Positions 35,673 through 44,083 of a stretch of DNA of 64,000 nucleotides are shown here, piece after piece. A program made the position numbers and the translations under genes. The stretch's first letter is position 1. The number at the start of each line of letters is the position of its first letter. The stretch comes from Oscillospiraceae bacterium (lineage in GTDB: Bacteria > Bacillota > Clostridia > Oscillospirales > Ruminococcaceae): NCBI GenBank assembly GCA_017545185.1, contig JAFWQJ010000073.1:41419-105418 (forward strand), given 5' to 3'. Under the pieces are notes generated by a model. That model had not been told where the DNA came from, did no database searches, and saw nothing but the letters and a program-made list of their open reading frames with translations.

Positions 35673-37118
35673 ATGAAACGTCTCATCCGTATCGCTGCGG
35701 GACTGCTGGCTGCCTGCATCACAGCGCTTTCTCCGGCGGCGTTCCCTGCCGTTCCGGCATCTGCTGCAGAAATTCCCGTTTCTGTCATCTGCCGCGGCGA
35801 CATCAACCATGATATGATCATCGGCCGCACCGATGTTCAGCTATTGCAGGCGTATCTGCTCGGTGACAGCGCTGAAACAAATACAGCGGCATCCGCGCAT
35901 CTCAAAGATGCCGACCTCGACAGCAGCCAGTCGCTCAATGCCAAAGACCTCACGCTGCTCAAGCGCATCGTCCTGCAGATCGACCCGCCGGTCCCGATCG
36001 GCGATGACATTCCTGACGGCGATCAGCTCATTCCGCCGCCGATCAGCGCGGTCAGCCCGACTTTGCCCTGTGTCGGGGAATCGCATGTGCTGATGATCGC
36101 AGTCAGCTTTCCGGATGCACAGCAGCCGCTTTCTGCCGACGAGATTCAACAGCAGTGCTTCGGCCCGTCAGACCCGCAGTCTCCGAAATATCCGCAGGAG
36201 AGCATCAGCGGATTCTATTCCCGCGCTTCCTACGGCAGACTGAATATGACCGGAAAGGTCTACAGCTACACCGCGAAATATGAAGTCGATGCCTATATGC
36301 AGACCGATCCGCGGAAGGCCGATTACCGCACCCGCGACGATCTGCTGGATGAGGCGCTCGAAGCACTGGATGATGTCATTGACTACAAAGACTATGATCT
36401 CAACAAGGACGGCATTCTTGATGCGGTCATTCTGACGCTGCCCAAGGAAGCAGCGGGCAGAGATGTCAACGACGACGGCAGGGAGGACTGGGTGCCTTGC
36501 TCCGGCACCTATTACGGTTCGGCGGAGCATGACGGCGTCAAACCGACCCAGATGTGCATCGGCGAACGCGACGTGACCTATATCACCAAATTCAACAAAT
36601 CATGGATCCATGAGCTCGGTCACGCAATGGGTCTGCCGGACTACTATCGGGTCATCACCAACAGCCCGCATGATCAGGAAGGACTGACCGGCAACGCCGG
36701 CTGGGAGATGATGGACGATGCCGACGGCGATTTTTCGGCGTTCTCCAAGCTGATGTACGGCTGGTTCAAGGGCAATGAAGTACAGGTCTACAACGGCGGC
36801 ACCCAGACCTACGAGCTGAAATCCATGCAGGACGCACCGAACTGTGTGCTCATCCCGCGCGGCGGATTCAACGGCTTTTACAGCGAATATTTCATCGTCG
36901 AATTCAACACCCCGACCGTCAACAATTTAACGTATTTCGTCGGCGATAACCGGGTCCCGCTCTTCCGGCAGGCCTGTTCCGCTTGCCGGATCTCACGCTC
37001 GGCGTTCGCTGCAGTTAACTGCAGAAACAGGAAGCCGAAATCGGTGTTTCCGCTTTCATATTTCGACCTGCAATGCCGGTATCCGGAACAATCAGCAGCC
37101 GTCTTGGCAGCTGAATAA
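35673..37118 (+). CDS. M6-type metallopeptidase with N-terminal dockerin, C-terminus damaged
   Basis: A secreted protease: signal peptide (1-32), type I dockerin directly after it (about 40-108; GDINHDMIIGRTDVQLLQ and DLDSSQSLNAKDLTLL), then an M6/immune-inhibitor-A-like catalytic domain with zinc motif HELGHAMGLPDYY and the downstream GWEMMDDADGDFSAFSKLMYGW segment. After EFIVEFNTP-type sequence near residue 415 the last 60 residues are Arg/Cys-rich and unlike the family, and the frame runs 27 nt into the convergent serine hydrolase gene. The natural 3' end seems lost through a frameshift or rearrangement near 36950. A dockerin on a protease suggests cellulosome turnover or defence of the complex (inference). 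Confidence 0.7.
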   Translation: MKRLIRIAAGLLAACITALSPAAFPAVPASAAEIPVSVICRGDINHDMIIGRTDVQLLQAYLLGDSAETNTAASAHLKDADLDSSQSLNAKDLTLLKRIVLQIDPPVPIGDDIPDGDQLIPPPISAVSPTLPCVGESHVLMIAVSFPDAQQPLSADEIQQQCFGPSDPQSPKYPQESISGFYSRASYGRLNMTGKVYSYTAKYEVDAYMQTDPRKADYRTRDDLLDEALEALDDVIDYKDYDLNKDGILDAVILTLPKEAAGRDVNDDGREDWVPCSGTYYGSAEHDGVKPTQMCIGERDVTYITKFNKSWIHELGHAMGLPDYYRVITNSPHDQEGLTGNAGWEMMDDADGDFSAFSKLMYGWFKGNEVQVYNGGTQTYELKSMQDAPNCVLIPRGGFNGFYSEYFIVEFNTPTVNNLTYFVGDNRVPLFRQACSACRISRSAFAAVNCRNRKPKSVFPLSYFDLQCRYPEQSAAVLAAE

Positions 37119-38153
37119 CAGCGGTGATATTGAAGCTGCCGTTTCGTAATAGTTCTTTCTGACCTTTCGCATGAGAGACCACACATTGTCACCGTAATTA
37201 CTGACTATAATTGAGATCATTCCATTATTGGGATTAAATTCCGCAATAGCACTGACGCCGGGATCACACCCCTGCATATACACATAATCTTTGCCTGAGG
37301 GATTATCAATGATCCACACGCCGTATCCGTAATAGCCTTCTTCCGGATCCGCACCGTCTCCGCTTTGTTTGGAGAGCATCTTTGTGAGCATTTCATCGGA
37401 GAGGAGTTTATGATCAAGAAGTCCGTTCCAGAAGTTCATAAGATCTCCGACTGTCACAAAAGCACCGCCGTCTCCTGTTCCCTTTGCGCCGACAGCGTAA
37501 ATATTTGTCCGGTAATCTCCCGTATCTTCGCAGTAAATGTAATTGTTTGCACACTTTGAAGGCAGTCTGTCCAGTTCAAAATAACCGGTCGATCTCATAC
37601 CGCAAACATCAAAGACCGCTTCCTTGAGATAAACATCAAAGTCCTTGCCGGAAATTTTTTCAATGATCATTGCCAGCAAAACATATCCTGAATTGTTATA
37701 TTGAAACCGCACGCCTTTCGGATACATCATCGGTTTATCTATGAACAACGGGAGCAGATCGCTGTTGTGCCTGATCTTATAGTTTGGATTGTCCTTCCAT
37801 AATTCTTCGTACGCACTCATGACCGATTCATCAAAATAATCCGGAACACCGGATGTATGTGTGAGAAGCTGTTCTACTGTAACATCAGGATCAATATCCT
37901 TCAGATCAATATCCAGAATGCTGCCCAGTCTGTCATCAAATCTGAGTTTTCCCTGCTCAATCAACTGAAGGATACCGACTGCCACAAACGTCTTCCCCAT
38001 TGATGCTGTCGCAAACTTCGTATCAGAAGCGTTTGGTATTTCATTGGCCAGATCAGCGTATCCATTGCTGTACGCAAACAAAACATTGCCATTTTGTGTG
38101 ATCAGTATATTTCCTCTGAATTTATCATTGATCAGTTCCTTCATATCTGTCAT
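37092..38153 (-). CDS. Serine hydrolase, class C beta-lactamase/PBP-like
   Basis: A 353-aa protein of the beta-lactamase superfamily. The nucleophile motif S-x-x-K is SMGK (about residues 52-55, TASMGKTFVAV) and the second motif Y-x-N is YNN in QYNNSGYVLL. It lacks a signal peptide, so it is likely a cytoplasmic esterase or peptidase rather than a resistance enzyme. The final dozen residues look like readthrough into the disturbed junction with the M6 peptidase gene. A TTGACT-17-TATAAT promoter lies upstream. Confidence 0.8.
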   Translation of the reverse strand: MTDMKELINDKFRGNILITQNGNVLFAYSNGYADLANEIPNASDTKFATASMGKTFVAVGILQLIEQGKLRFDDRLGSILDIDLKDIDPDVTVEQLLTHTSGVPDYFDESVMSAYEELWKDNPNYKIRHNSDLLPLFIDKPMMYPKGVRFQYNNSGYVLLAMIIEKISGKDFDVYLKEAVFDVCGMRSTGYFELDRLPSKCANNYIYCEDTGDYRTNIYAVGAKGTGDGGAFVTVGDLMNFWNGLLDHKLLSDEMLTKMLSKQSGDGADPEEGYYGYGVWIIDNPSGKDYVYMQGCDPGVSAIAEFNPNNGMISIIVSNYGDNVWSLMRKVRKNYYETAASISPLLFSCQDGC

Positions 38154-38295
38154 ATAGATCGCTCCCTTCTTTTTGGCATATAGACCATGATTAATCGATC
38201 CTGCCTGCAGCTCACTTTTTCAAGATTCATCCGTCCTGTGCTTTGTACACAGTTTCAAATTATGACTTATTCTTTAAAAACGATAATATACCAGA

Positions 38296-38324
38296 ATTAT
38301 AGCACAGCAGGGAGAAAAAGTCAA
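38296..38324 (-). promoter_or_regulatory. Promoter of the serine hydrolase gene
   Basis: TTGACT (38319-38324), 17 nt, TATAAT (38296-38301) on the minus strand. Confidence 0.8.
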
Positions 38325-38382
38325 TCAGATACTTGCATTTGCTGCACGCAGCATTTAAGAATGCAGGCATTCCGTACATCCG

Positions 38383-38823
38383 TCACGTGCTGCCCATACC
38401 CTTTCCAAATTCGCTGAACCACCAAAAGACGTAGACCACGCTCAGCAGCCCGAAAAGGCAGCAGACCGCAAGAACAGTCTGCAGGATCTGTCCGGCAGAT
38501 GAAATGCAGCAAAGAACCGTACTGATGACAGCGATCAAGCCGATCACCGCACCGGCTGCCTTCATCTTTTTATCGTATGCAATCACTGCCTCACGGATGC
38601 CCCATAATGCAAAAAGCAATACGGCACAGCAAAGAATCGCAATGATGACCGCAGGGATCATATATCCTTGACGGATACACCGCAACCCCAGCACAGGGAC
38701 CAGATTCACGACAGCCGTATAAAGCAGCACTTCTATGCCGCCGAGATCAAAAAAGAATGCTAAGAATATCAGTGCCAGCGCAAGCACATACGGCAGCCAG
38801 ATATGTGATAACAGAAAGAGCAT
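38383..38823 (-). CDS. Small multi-pass membrane protein
   Basis: A 146-aa hydrophobic protein with about four membrane segments and no recognisable motif. The ATG at 38823 has CGGAGG upstream; the frame extends ten codons further without a site. It follows a similar-sized membrane protein by 29 nt, probably as a two-gene unit. Confidence 0.6.
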   Translation of the reverse strand: MLFLLSHIWLPYVLALALIFLAFFFDLGGIEVLLYTAVVNLVPVLGLRCIRQGYMIPAVIIAILCCAVLLFALWGIREAVIAYDKKMKAAGAVIGLIAVISTVLCCISSAGQILQTVLAVCCLFGLLSVVYVFWWFSEFGKGMGST

Positions 38824-38852
38824 CGGGATTCCTCCGTTCTGAATTCGCCTCA

Positions 38853-39266
38853 TCAGTGCAGATGATTCAGATCATTTTTGACCTCATATAATACAAACAC
38901 GAAATTCGCAGCAAAAAATATGCAGCAAAGACTGATCCCGAGCAGGATCCGCTGCCATGAAGGCTCCGCCGGAACATGGGACATCTGAACGACCGTGAAA
39001 ACGATCTCCGCGGCAGCCGGTATCAACAGCTTGATAAAATTGACGAGCGTTGCGAATAAATAGGGAATCATCGTAATGCAGTTGATGATCGCCAGAACAA
39101 GAAATGCAGTCATAAAGCCTTCGCTGCAGCATACGATCGCCGCCAGCGGGAACGCCGTCAGAATATACCCCGGCCACGGGACTTCATCGAACATGATCAG
39201 GCAGACAAGCGACAGCAGTCCGCATACAACGAGATATATGATCAGGCATTGCACCATTGAAAGCAT
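38853..39266 (-). CDS. Small multi-pass membrane protein
   Basis: A 137-aa protein with about four hydrophobic helices, start at 39266 with AAGGAG upstream. It shares general character with the next gene and the two may interact in the membrane. I do not recognise the family. Confidence 0.6.
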   Translation of the reverse strand: MLSMVQCLIIYLVVCGLLSLVCLIMFDEVPWPGYILTAFPLAAIVCCSEGFMTAFLVLAIINCITMIPYLFATLVNFIKLLIPAAAEIVFTVVQMSHVPAEPSWQRILLGISLCCIFFAANFVFVLYEVKNDLNHLH

Positions 39267-39437
39267 GGCTGATTCTCCTTTTTTACAAGCAATCAGAATC
39301 GCATTCATCCTATCAGGCAATCACGGCATCTGCAGGTGAAAGCAGGCAGCCATAAGTGCAGGAGAAGAAGATGCGTTTTTCTTCATTATAGCATAGGGAG
39401 AATCAGAAAGCAAGAGAGAATGAAACAACCGGACAGA

Positions 39438-39470
39438 AAAAGCAGCGGGCTGATATTAACCCGCTGCCTG
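39438..39470 (-). terminator. Terminator after an AAA+ gene remnant
   Basis: GCAGCGGG (39442-39449) pairs with CCCGCTGC (39460-39467), followed on the minus strand by a T run. Confidence 0.75.
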
Positions 39471-39503
39471 TATATCCTGCTCACATGATTTTGCAATACT
39501 CCG

Positions 39504-39829
39504 TCATATCTTTTCCGCCTGTTCCAGCACGTTCCGCGCGAATCTGCCGTTGCTGAAATCCGGGATCGTGACTGCATTCCGGAAAACAGCGCGTGCGGCA
39601 TCTTCGGCAGCAGGCTCCAGTTTCATCGACTGCTTCTTTGCCATGAGCTTCAGAATTTCAAGCAGCTCGTCCGGCGTATAATCCGGAAAAGCCACATGAA
39701 ATGCGACACGGCTCCGCAGACCCGGATTCTTGTTCAGGAACTGTTCCGTTTTGTCGGGACAGCCCGCAAAGATCACGATCGTGTCCTCGCGGTGATTCTC
39801 CGTTTCCTGCACGATCGTATTGATGCGTC
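39504..39829 (-). pseudogene. Fragment of a CbxX/SpoVK-type AAA+ ATPase
   Basis: About 105 residues correspond to the second half of an AAA+ module: Walker-B-following strand (TIVIFAGCPDKTEQFL), the arginine-finger-like NPGLRSRVAF, and the lid with FSNGRFARNVLEQA. There is no Walker A or B upstream; sequence upstream of 39829 is unrelated. The frame stops right after LEQAEKI where the family continues. It is a remnant with its terminator still in place. Confidence 0.7.
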
Positions 39830-40004
39830 AGCAATAGATAATGCTGAATGTGACGACAGAAGCAAGCAGCATTGTCACAGGCGACTTGATACCGCAGTTC
39901 GCGGCGATTGTTCTTTGCTTTACCGAGATAACTGCTGCGCCTTGCAGCGTCTTGCCGAAACCCGGAAGGCTGCACAGATAAGCGTATACGCTCAGTTCCT
40001 GCGC

Positions 40005-40154
40005 ATGACCCCCTATTGGTATGGTTCTACCATTATACTGAAAGATGGATTTGTTTATTTCGTTGATGAAGAAGAAATGTCAGTTGACCAAATAACTGAA
40101 GGATACTGCTATTTTAAAGCAAGACATATGAAATATCGAATCATCCCTGATTGA
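40005..40154 (+). pseudogene. C-terminal fragment of an unknown protein
   Basis: A 49-residue acidic/aromatic frame (MTPYWYGSTIIL...YRIIPD) followed by a strong terminator. There is no ribosome-binding site. Its position after the AAA+ fragment suggests the 3' remnant of a lost gene; the family is unknown. Confidence 0.35.
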
Positions 40155-40197
40155 TTATTACAAATCCTGATTTCCTTGGGCAATAGTCTCACCACAG

Positions 40198-40236
40198 AAC
40201 CGGATAACCGTTCAGCAAACGGTTATCCGGTTTTGT
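40198..40236 (+). terminator. Strong rho-independent terminator
   Basis: A perfect 15-bp stem (40198-40212 with 40218-40232), 5-nt loop, then TTGTATTTT. Confidence 0.9.
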
Positions 40237-40244
40237 ATTTTCGA

Positions 40245-40273
40245 TTGACTTTTGCGGTGAGGTCTGCTATAAT
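40245..40273 (+). promoter_or_regulatory. Promoter of the HEYGH protein gene
   Basis: TTGACT (40245-40250), 17 nt, TATAAT (40268-40273). Confidence 0.8.
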
Positions 40274-40356
40274 GAATAATAACCGGAAGACAAATCCCCT
40301 GCGGATAAAACCGCAGCATCCGTTACGGGAAATCATACACAGAAGAGGCAAAGACA

Positions 40357-40806
40357 TTGAAACCAAGATACATACCGTATATGCTTTTACAATGGACATG
40401 GGGAATCCTGCAAACGATCGTCGGTTTCGTTCTGTTTTGCACCAGCATCCGTGACAGGCACACCTTTTTTCACGGTGCGGTCGCAACTTACTGGAACAGA
40501 CCGTTCGGAATCTCTTTGGGCACGTTCATCTTTATCCCACCGAAAGCGCGGTTTTACAATCCGGAAAAGTATCATTTCAGTGAAGCAGAGATTCAGGAAC
40601 GGCTCACGGTACATGAATACGGACACACGATCCAGTCATTGATTCTCGGTCCGTTCTACTTTCTGATTGTCGGGATCCCGAGCGTGATCTGGGGAATGGT
40701 GAAACCGGCGGAGCGCTCCTATTTTTCTTTCTATGCGGAAAAATGGGCAAACCGCTTCGGAGAAATCTGCACCGGCAGAAAATCAATGGAGACGATTGAT
40801 ATATAA
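40357..40806 (+). CDS. Small membrane protein with zinc-peptidase motif
   Basis: A 149-aa protein with two to three hydrophobic segments and the motif VHEYGHTIQS (about residues 86-95), an HExxH zinc-binding signature followed by a membrane segment, as in membrane metalloproteases. No third ligand is evident, although SFYAEKWANRFGE near the C-terminus could supply an acidic ligand. The start is probably TTG 40357 with AAGAGG upstream; ATG 40381 is an alternative. It is followed by the remains of a YezG-type immunity gene. Confidence 0.6.
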   Translation: MKPRYIPYMLLQWTWGILQTIVGFVLFCTSIRDRHTFFHGAVATYWNRPFGISLGTFIFIPPKARFYNPEKYHFSEAEIQERLTVHEYGHTIQSLILGPFYFLIVGIPSVIWGMVKPAERSYFSFYAEKWANRFGEICTGRKSMETIDI

Positions 40807-40866
40807 CCGAAAAGCTTTTCCTAAAGAGAGTACAAACAGGAGGCATATCAGGAAAAAATTGAAAAC

Positions 40867-41323
40867 ATGGAAGCGATCGAAGCCATACAAACAGAACTCG
40901 GCTTATTCTTAGCGGATATGATTCCGGTTCCGTGGGAGAAGATATGCTTTTATGCGGAATGTTCGCCGGGAACGGCATCGACATGGTTCGCTTTTTGTGG
41001 AACAGGAAACAGGGGTTATATGCACACGCGGTTTTTTCTGGAATCGTTATGATACATATAAATATCCTGAGAGAGCGGCTGTCAAACGCCTTCTCGATTA
41101 TGCAGCAGATCTTTATAAGGCGTATGTAAAGAAAGTCGGTCAGGATAAAGTCTGGAGCACGATGTACTATACATTAGAGTCTGACGGCGCAGTGCATATT
41201 GATTTTGAATTCGAGCTTCCGGCTGACAATATTCTGGAAGTGCGCAATGCTGTATACCGTAAGTTTTTCCATACAGAACCGAAACATTATGACACGAAAT
41301 ATCCGAGTAAGGAACTGAAATGA
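40867..41323 (+). pseudogene. YezG/DUF600-type immunity protein, frameshifted
   Basis: The first frame (40867 onward) gives LADMIPVPWEKICFYAEC, typical of the YezG family of toxin-immunity proteins; the homology then continues in another frame (VEQETGVICTRGFFWNRYDTYKYPE ... ending at 41323). The shift coincides with a five-T run at 40992-40996; four T residues would restore one frame. An AGGAGG lies at 40838-40843 but no ATG is well placed, so the 5' end may also be damaged. No toxin gene is adjacent. Confidence 0.65.
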
Positions 41324-41412
41324 CAGGGCAGGTTTTCTCCCGCCCCATCACACATTCAGCGCATTGCTGAACCGAAACAGGCTCACTGTGCAGCCTCCTT
41401 TCAGATAGATAG

Positions 41413-41441
41413 TTGACTTTTTATGATTGCTTTGTTATAAT
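41413..41441 (+). promoter_or_regulatory. Orphan promoter upstream of IS remnant
   Basis: TTGACT (41413-41418), 17 nt, TATAAT (41436-41441). It is followed within a few bases by IS-end-like sequence (AGAACCGTCCCC), so the gene it served seems to be gone. Confidence 0.55.
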
Positions 41442-41444
41442 GGG

Positions 41445-42170
41445 GATGAAAGAACCGTCCCCGCCGAAAATGAACCGAACCAGTAAAAACGGACAGTGAC
41501 AAAGAACCACCTCCTATGGTATAATAGAAGCCATAGGAGGTAGTTTATTATGTCGAAAGAGTATGGACGAATCAAAAAGCATGAAAAAAGAGATAGAAGA
41601 ATTAAGCGCACAAGGAGCAACACAACGGGAAATAGCAGAGCAGTTAGGATTCACAAAAAAACAGGTTAAAGAATTCATCCATAGGCAGCATAGAAAAGAA
41701 AGACAACTTGCAGCCGGAATCCCTGTACGCAAGCAGGGAAGACCCTGCAGCCGAACGCTGAATCCCCAAACGGACAAGCTATCCGAATTACGGTATATCC
41801 TCGCCCGAAAAGAGACGAGAATCAAAGAACTCGAAATGGAAAACGAGCTGATGCGGGATTTTCTATCGCTTACAGAAAGGAAGTGAGACCGGCAGTTAAG
41901 TATTTGGTAATCTATCGTCACAAAGAAAAATACCGTATCAGTGAAATGTGCAGATTCTTCAAAGTATCCCGAAGCGGTTATTATGATTTCGTGAAGCGTA
42001 TGGACAAGCCGGCAGCGGATCTGGAACTGTCAGGCCATATTCGTGCGTGTCAGGCTGAGACGAAGCAAACCTATGGCTATCGCAGAGTGTGGATATGGCT
42101 GGAGCGAAAAGGAATACATCACAATCCCAAGACGATCCTGCGCGTGATGCGGAAATACAGCCTGTTATAT
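41445..42170 (+). mobile_element. Decayed IS3-family insertion sequence
   Basis: Remains of an IS3-type element with orfA (frameshifted) and the first third of orfB. The right part, including the DDE catalytic domain and right terminal repeat, is missing; sequence after about 42170 belongs to another gene fragment. An AGAACCGTCCCC motif like the ends of firmicute IS3 elements lies at 41450-41462. Confidence 0.75.
41550..41886 (+). pseudogene. IS3-family OrfA (helix-turn-helix), frameshifted
   Basis: AGGAGG precedes ATG 41550, whose frame reads MSKEYGRIKKHEK and then leaves the family. From a six-A run near 41581-41588 the homology moves to the next frame (EIEELSAQGATQREIAEQLGF to LSLTERK at 41886). 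One A fewer would restore a typical OrfA with HTH and C-terminal leucine-zipper-like helix (ARKETRIKELEMENELMRDF). It overlaps orfB by 4 nt. Confidence 0.75.
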
Positions 42171-42206
42171 GCAGCTTGTTTTAAGCGTATTTCAAATCTT
42201 TTTTGA
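41883..42206 (+). pseudogene. IS3-family OrfB, truncated
   Basis: The N-terminal HTH_21-like part of an IS3 transposase (YRISEMCRFFKVSRSGYYDFVKR, TYGYRRVWIWLERKG, NPKTILRVMRKYSLL) is followed by unrelated residues and a stop. The DDE integrase core is absent, so it cannot transpose. Confidence 0.8.
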
Positions 42207-42342
42207 TCTGAAAGAAGCAAGGACTATAAAGGAACATAATATACCGCTTCTTGTCCTGAATACGGAATCAGGGATTTTCAGCACGGGTATCACAAAGAAG
42301 CTCGCAGAATATGCAGGAGCGTTATATACAGAAATCCGGTAA
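42172..42342 (+). pseudogene. C-terminal fragment of a Mg-chelatase-like vWA protein
   Basis: In a frame other than orfB, the sequence reads IKEHNIPLLVLNTESG, then ITKKLAEYAGALYTEIR and a stop at 42340. This matches the last strand and helix of the vWA domain of magnesium/cobalt chelatase subunit D-like proteins. Only the 3' end is present, joined to the truncated IS. Confidence 0.55.
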
Positions 42343-42384
42343 AAAAGTCGTCCACTCTTGGACGGCTTTCCGTTTGGAAAAGCC

Positions 42385-42439
42385 TTGAAAATTCAGTTAG
42401 CGTGTGCTATAATAGGACTATAAGTTTGCACACGCTAAC
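42385..42439 (+). promoter_or_regulatory. Promoter bracketed by a perfect 12-bp dyad
   Basis: TTGAAA (42385-42390), 17 nt, TATAAT (42408-42413). GTTAGCGTGTGC (42396-42407) and GCACACGCTAAC (42428-42439) form a perfect inverted repeat with a 20-nt gap that contains the -10 and the start site. The layout is that of a TetR- or MarR-type operator, but no such regulator gene is adjacent. Confidence 0.8.
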
Positions 42440-42476
42440 CTTCCGTTCAAAATTATAATTCAGGTGGTGACTATGT

Positions 42477-43121
42477 ATGCAGAAATATACCGGCAAGTAC
42501 TGGATGATTCTTGCGCCGCTCGTGAAAAAGTCGCTGAAAAAGCATTACGGTAACTCTTTTGCGGCGGATACCATGAAAAAAGCAAAAGCAGAATACAAAG
42601 CGATGCTGAACAGAGTGGATGACATCGGCGCAGATAATCCGATGGCTTCCAATATCTATATGAGCTTCATTTTCTTTGCTGTCTATCGAGCGGCGAACGG
42701 AAGAATCACGGTCGATGCTCTGAGAACGATCGCCCATGAAGCAATCGAATGGAAGCCACTGCGGTGCATGGGAATGATTATCAATGCGAATAAGCCGGGC
42801 GGCATCCGTGCGATACGGAAAATGATGCTGAAAAATGCGGAATGGCTTGAAAGACACCCAATGTATAAGAAAGTGTCATGGGACTTCAATTTTGACGAAA
42901 CCAAGCACCGTGACGGCTACTGCTATCATTTTACGCAGTGTCCGCTGAATAATTTTGCAAGGCGTGAGGGGCTTCTGGACGTACTGCCTGTGATGTGCGA
43001 TATGGATTTCCTGACCGCAGGTCTGATGCACGCAAAGCTGCACCGCGAGCATACGCTTGCAGGCGGCGGAAAGATATGTGATTACTGGTATGTTGGCGAT
43101 AAAATGAAGAATCCACGATAA
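42477..43121 (+). CDS. L-2-amino-thiazoline-4-carboxylic acid hydrolase family protein
   Basis: A 214-aa protein of the ATC hydrolase-like family (PF14196 type), which in Pseudomonas opens the thiazoline ring on the way to cysteine but in Firmicutes has no proven substrate. Recognisable parts are the N-terminal YYxxLAPLVKKSLK-like helix, a central WKPLRCMGMI segment, and a Cys/His-rich C-terminal half (HFTQCPLNNFAR, LPVMCDMDF). AGGTGG precedes the ATG. It is the first gene of a six-gene operon under the dyad promoter. Confidence 0.75.
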   Translation: MQKYTGKYWMILAPLVKKSLKKHYGNSFAADTMKKAKAEYKAMLNRVDDIGADNPMASNIYMSFIFFAVYRAANGRITVDALRTIAHEAIEWKPLRCMGMIINANKPGGIRAIRKMMLKNAEWLERHPMYKKVSWDFNFDETKHRDGYCYHFTQCPLNNFARREGLLDVLPVMCDMDFLTAGLMHAKLHREHTLAGGGKICDYWYVGDKMKNPR

Positions 43122-43146
43122 AAATATGGAAAGGTAATATTTCGCT

Positions 43147-43551
43147 ATGTATGAAACAAAAATCTCGACGCCCCGTTGGATTGCTTATGATATTCCGGGC
43201 AACATCGGATGGATACTGTATCTGATCGGTTACGGCAGACTGGTCGCCGTTCAAGGCTTCTCGCAGCACCTGCTTTCAAGTATTCTGCTGACGATACCGG
43301 TTATTTTAATAGTCATCGGCATAGCTGAGTTGGTAAGCGAGCGCATTGCAAAGCTGGACAGAATACTGCCTGCTCTCCGCCTATGGCGTGGATTTGGCGC
43401 TTTGACGCTTGCAGGACTGCTCGGTGCGGTTCTTGCGCTGCTGACACTGAATAGTAATCTCAATACCGCAAACGCCGTTATGATGATTTCAGGCGGAATC
43501 CTGTGCTTTGTGTTTGCGGGATTGCTGCTGATCGGATATAAGAAAAAGTAG
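43147..43551 (+). CDS. Four-helix membrane protein
   Basis: A 134-aa hydrophobic protein with about four membrane segments and a conserved-looking TPRWIAYDIPGNIGW N-terminus. It lies 25 nt after the ATC hydrolase-like gene in the same operon. Function unknown. Confidence 0.65.
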   Translation: MYETKISTPRWIAYDIPGNIGWILYLIGYGRLVAVQGFSQHLLSSILLTIPVILIVIGIAELVSERIAKLDRILPALRLWRGFGALTLAGLLGAVLALLTLNSNLNTANAVMMISGGILCFVFAGLLLIGYKKK

Positions 43552-43560
43552 GAGGTCGCT

Positions 43561-44070
43561 ATGAACCTGTCAAGAACGATTTTAGACGGTATCGTCCTGA
43601 GTATCCTGTTCAATGCGGTTGTCGGACTGTTTTTCTTTGTTGTTCCGCAGGCTTATGCGATGATGTTCCCGAAAGGACTCAAAGAAGCCGCAAAGCCGTA
43701 TGTCACACGAAAAGAACTCCGTGTCATGCACCTTGTTCTGTATCCGCTGTATCTGCTGATGTTCCTCTATATGGCGGTCAGCGCACACCTTGCAGGGGTC
43801 AGCGGCTTTTGGAGTTTCTTCTGGACGGGATACATTGAAATGATGTTCGTCAGCGTCAGCGATTTCATTCTGCTGGATGTTCTCGCTCGTATCTATGTCA
43901 AGGACAAGGGACTGATAAAGGGTACAGAGAATCATCCCGGCTGGGAATGGAAGGAGTGGAAGAAGCTCGCCATACCGGAACACGGCATCTTCTGGACATT
44001 CCTGTTCTGTCCGCTGACTGGGTTGATTGTTGCGTGGATTGGTGCGCTGCTTTCAAACCGAATACAATAA
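43561..44070 (+). CDS. Polytopic membrane protein
   Basis: A 169-aa protein with about four membrane segments; AGGAGG lies 7 nt before the ATG. Central aromatic-rich and acidic segments (FWSFFWTGYIEMMFVSVSD) separate the helices. Similar proteins accompany ATC hydrolase-like genes in Firmicutes, but I cannot name a function. Confidence 0.65.
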   Translation: MNLSRTILDGIVLSILFNAVVGLFFFVVPQAYAMMFPKGLKEAAKPYVTRKELRVMHLVLYPLYLLMFLYMAVSAHLAGVSGFWSFFWTGYIEMMFVSVSDFILLDVLARIYVKDKGLIKGTENHPGWEWKEWKKLAIPEHGIFWTFLFCPLTGLIVAWIGALLSNRIQ

Positions 44071-44083
44071 TGGAAGTGATAGC

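Noticed and set aside
36878-37192. Minus-strand frame with a helix-like stretch over the M6 gene end
   Set aside because: It starts and ends within other coding sequence and has no RBS; noted only as a possible piece of the rearranged junction.
41082-41351. Minus-strand frame over the YezG remnant
   Set aside because: Antisense shadow; the plus strand gives the recognisable family in two frames.
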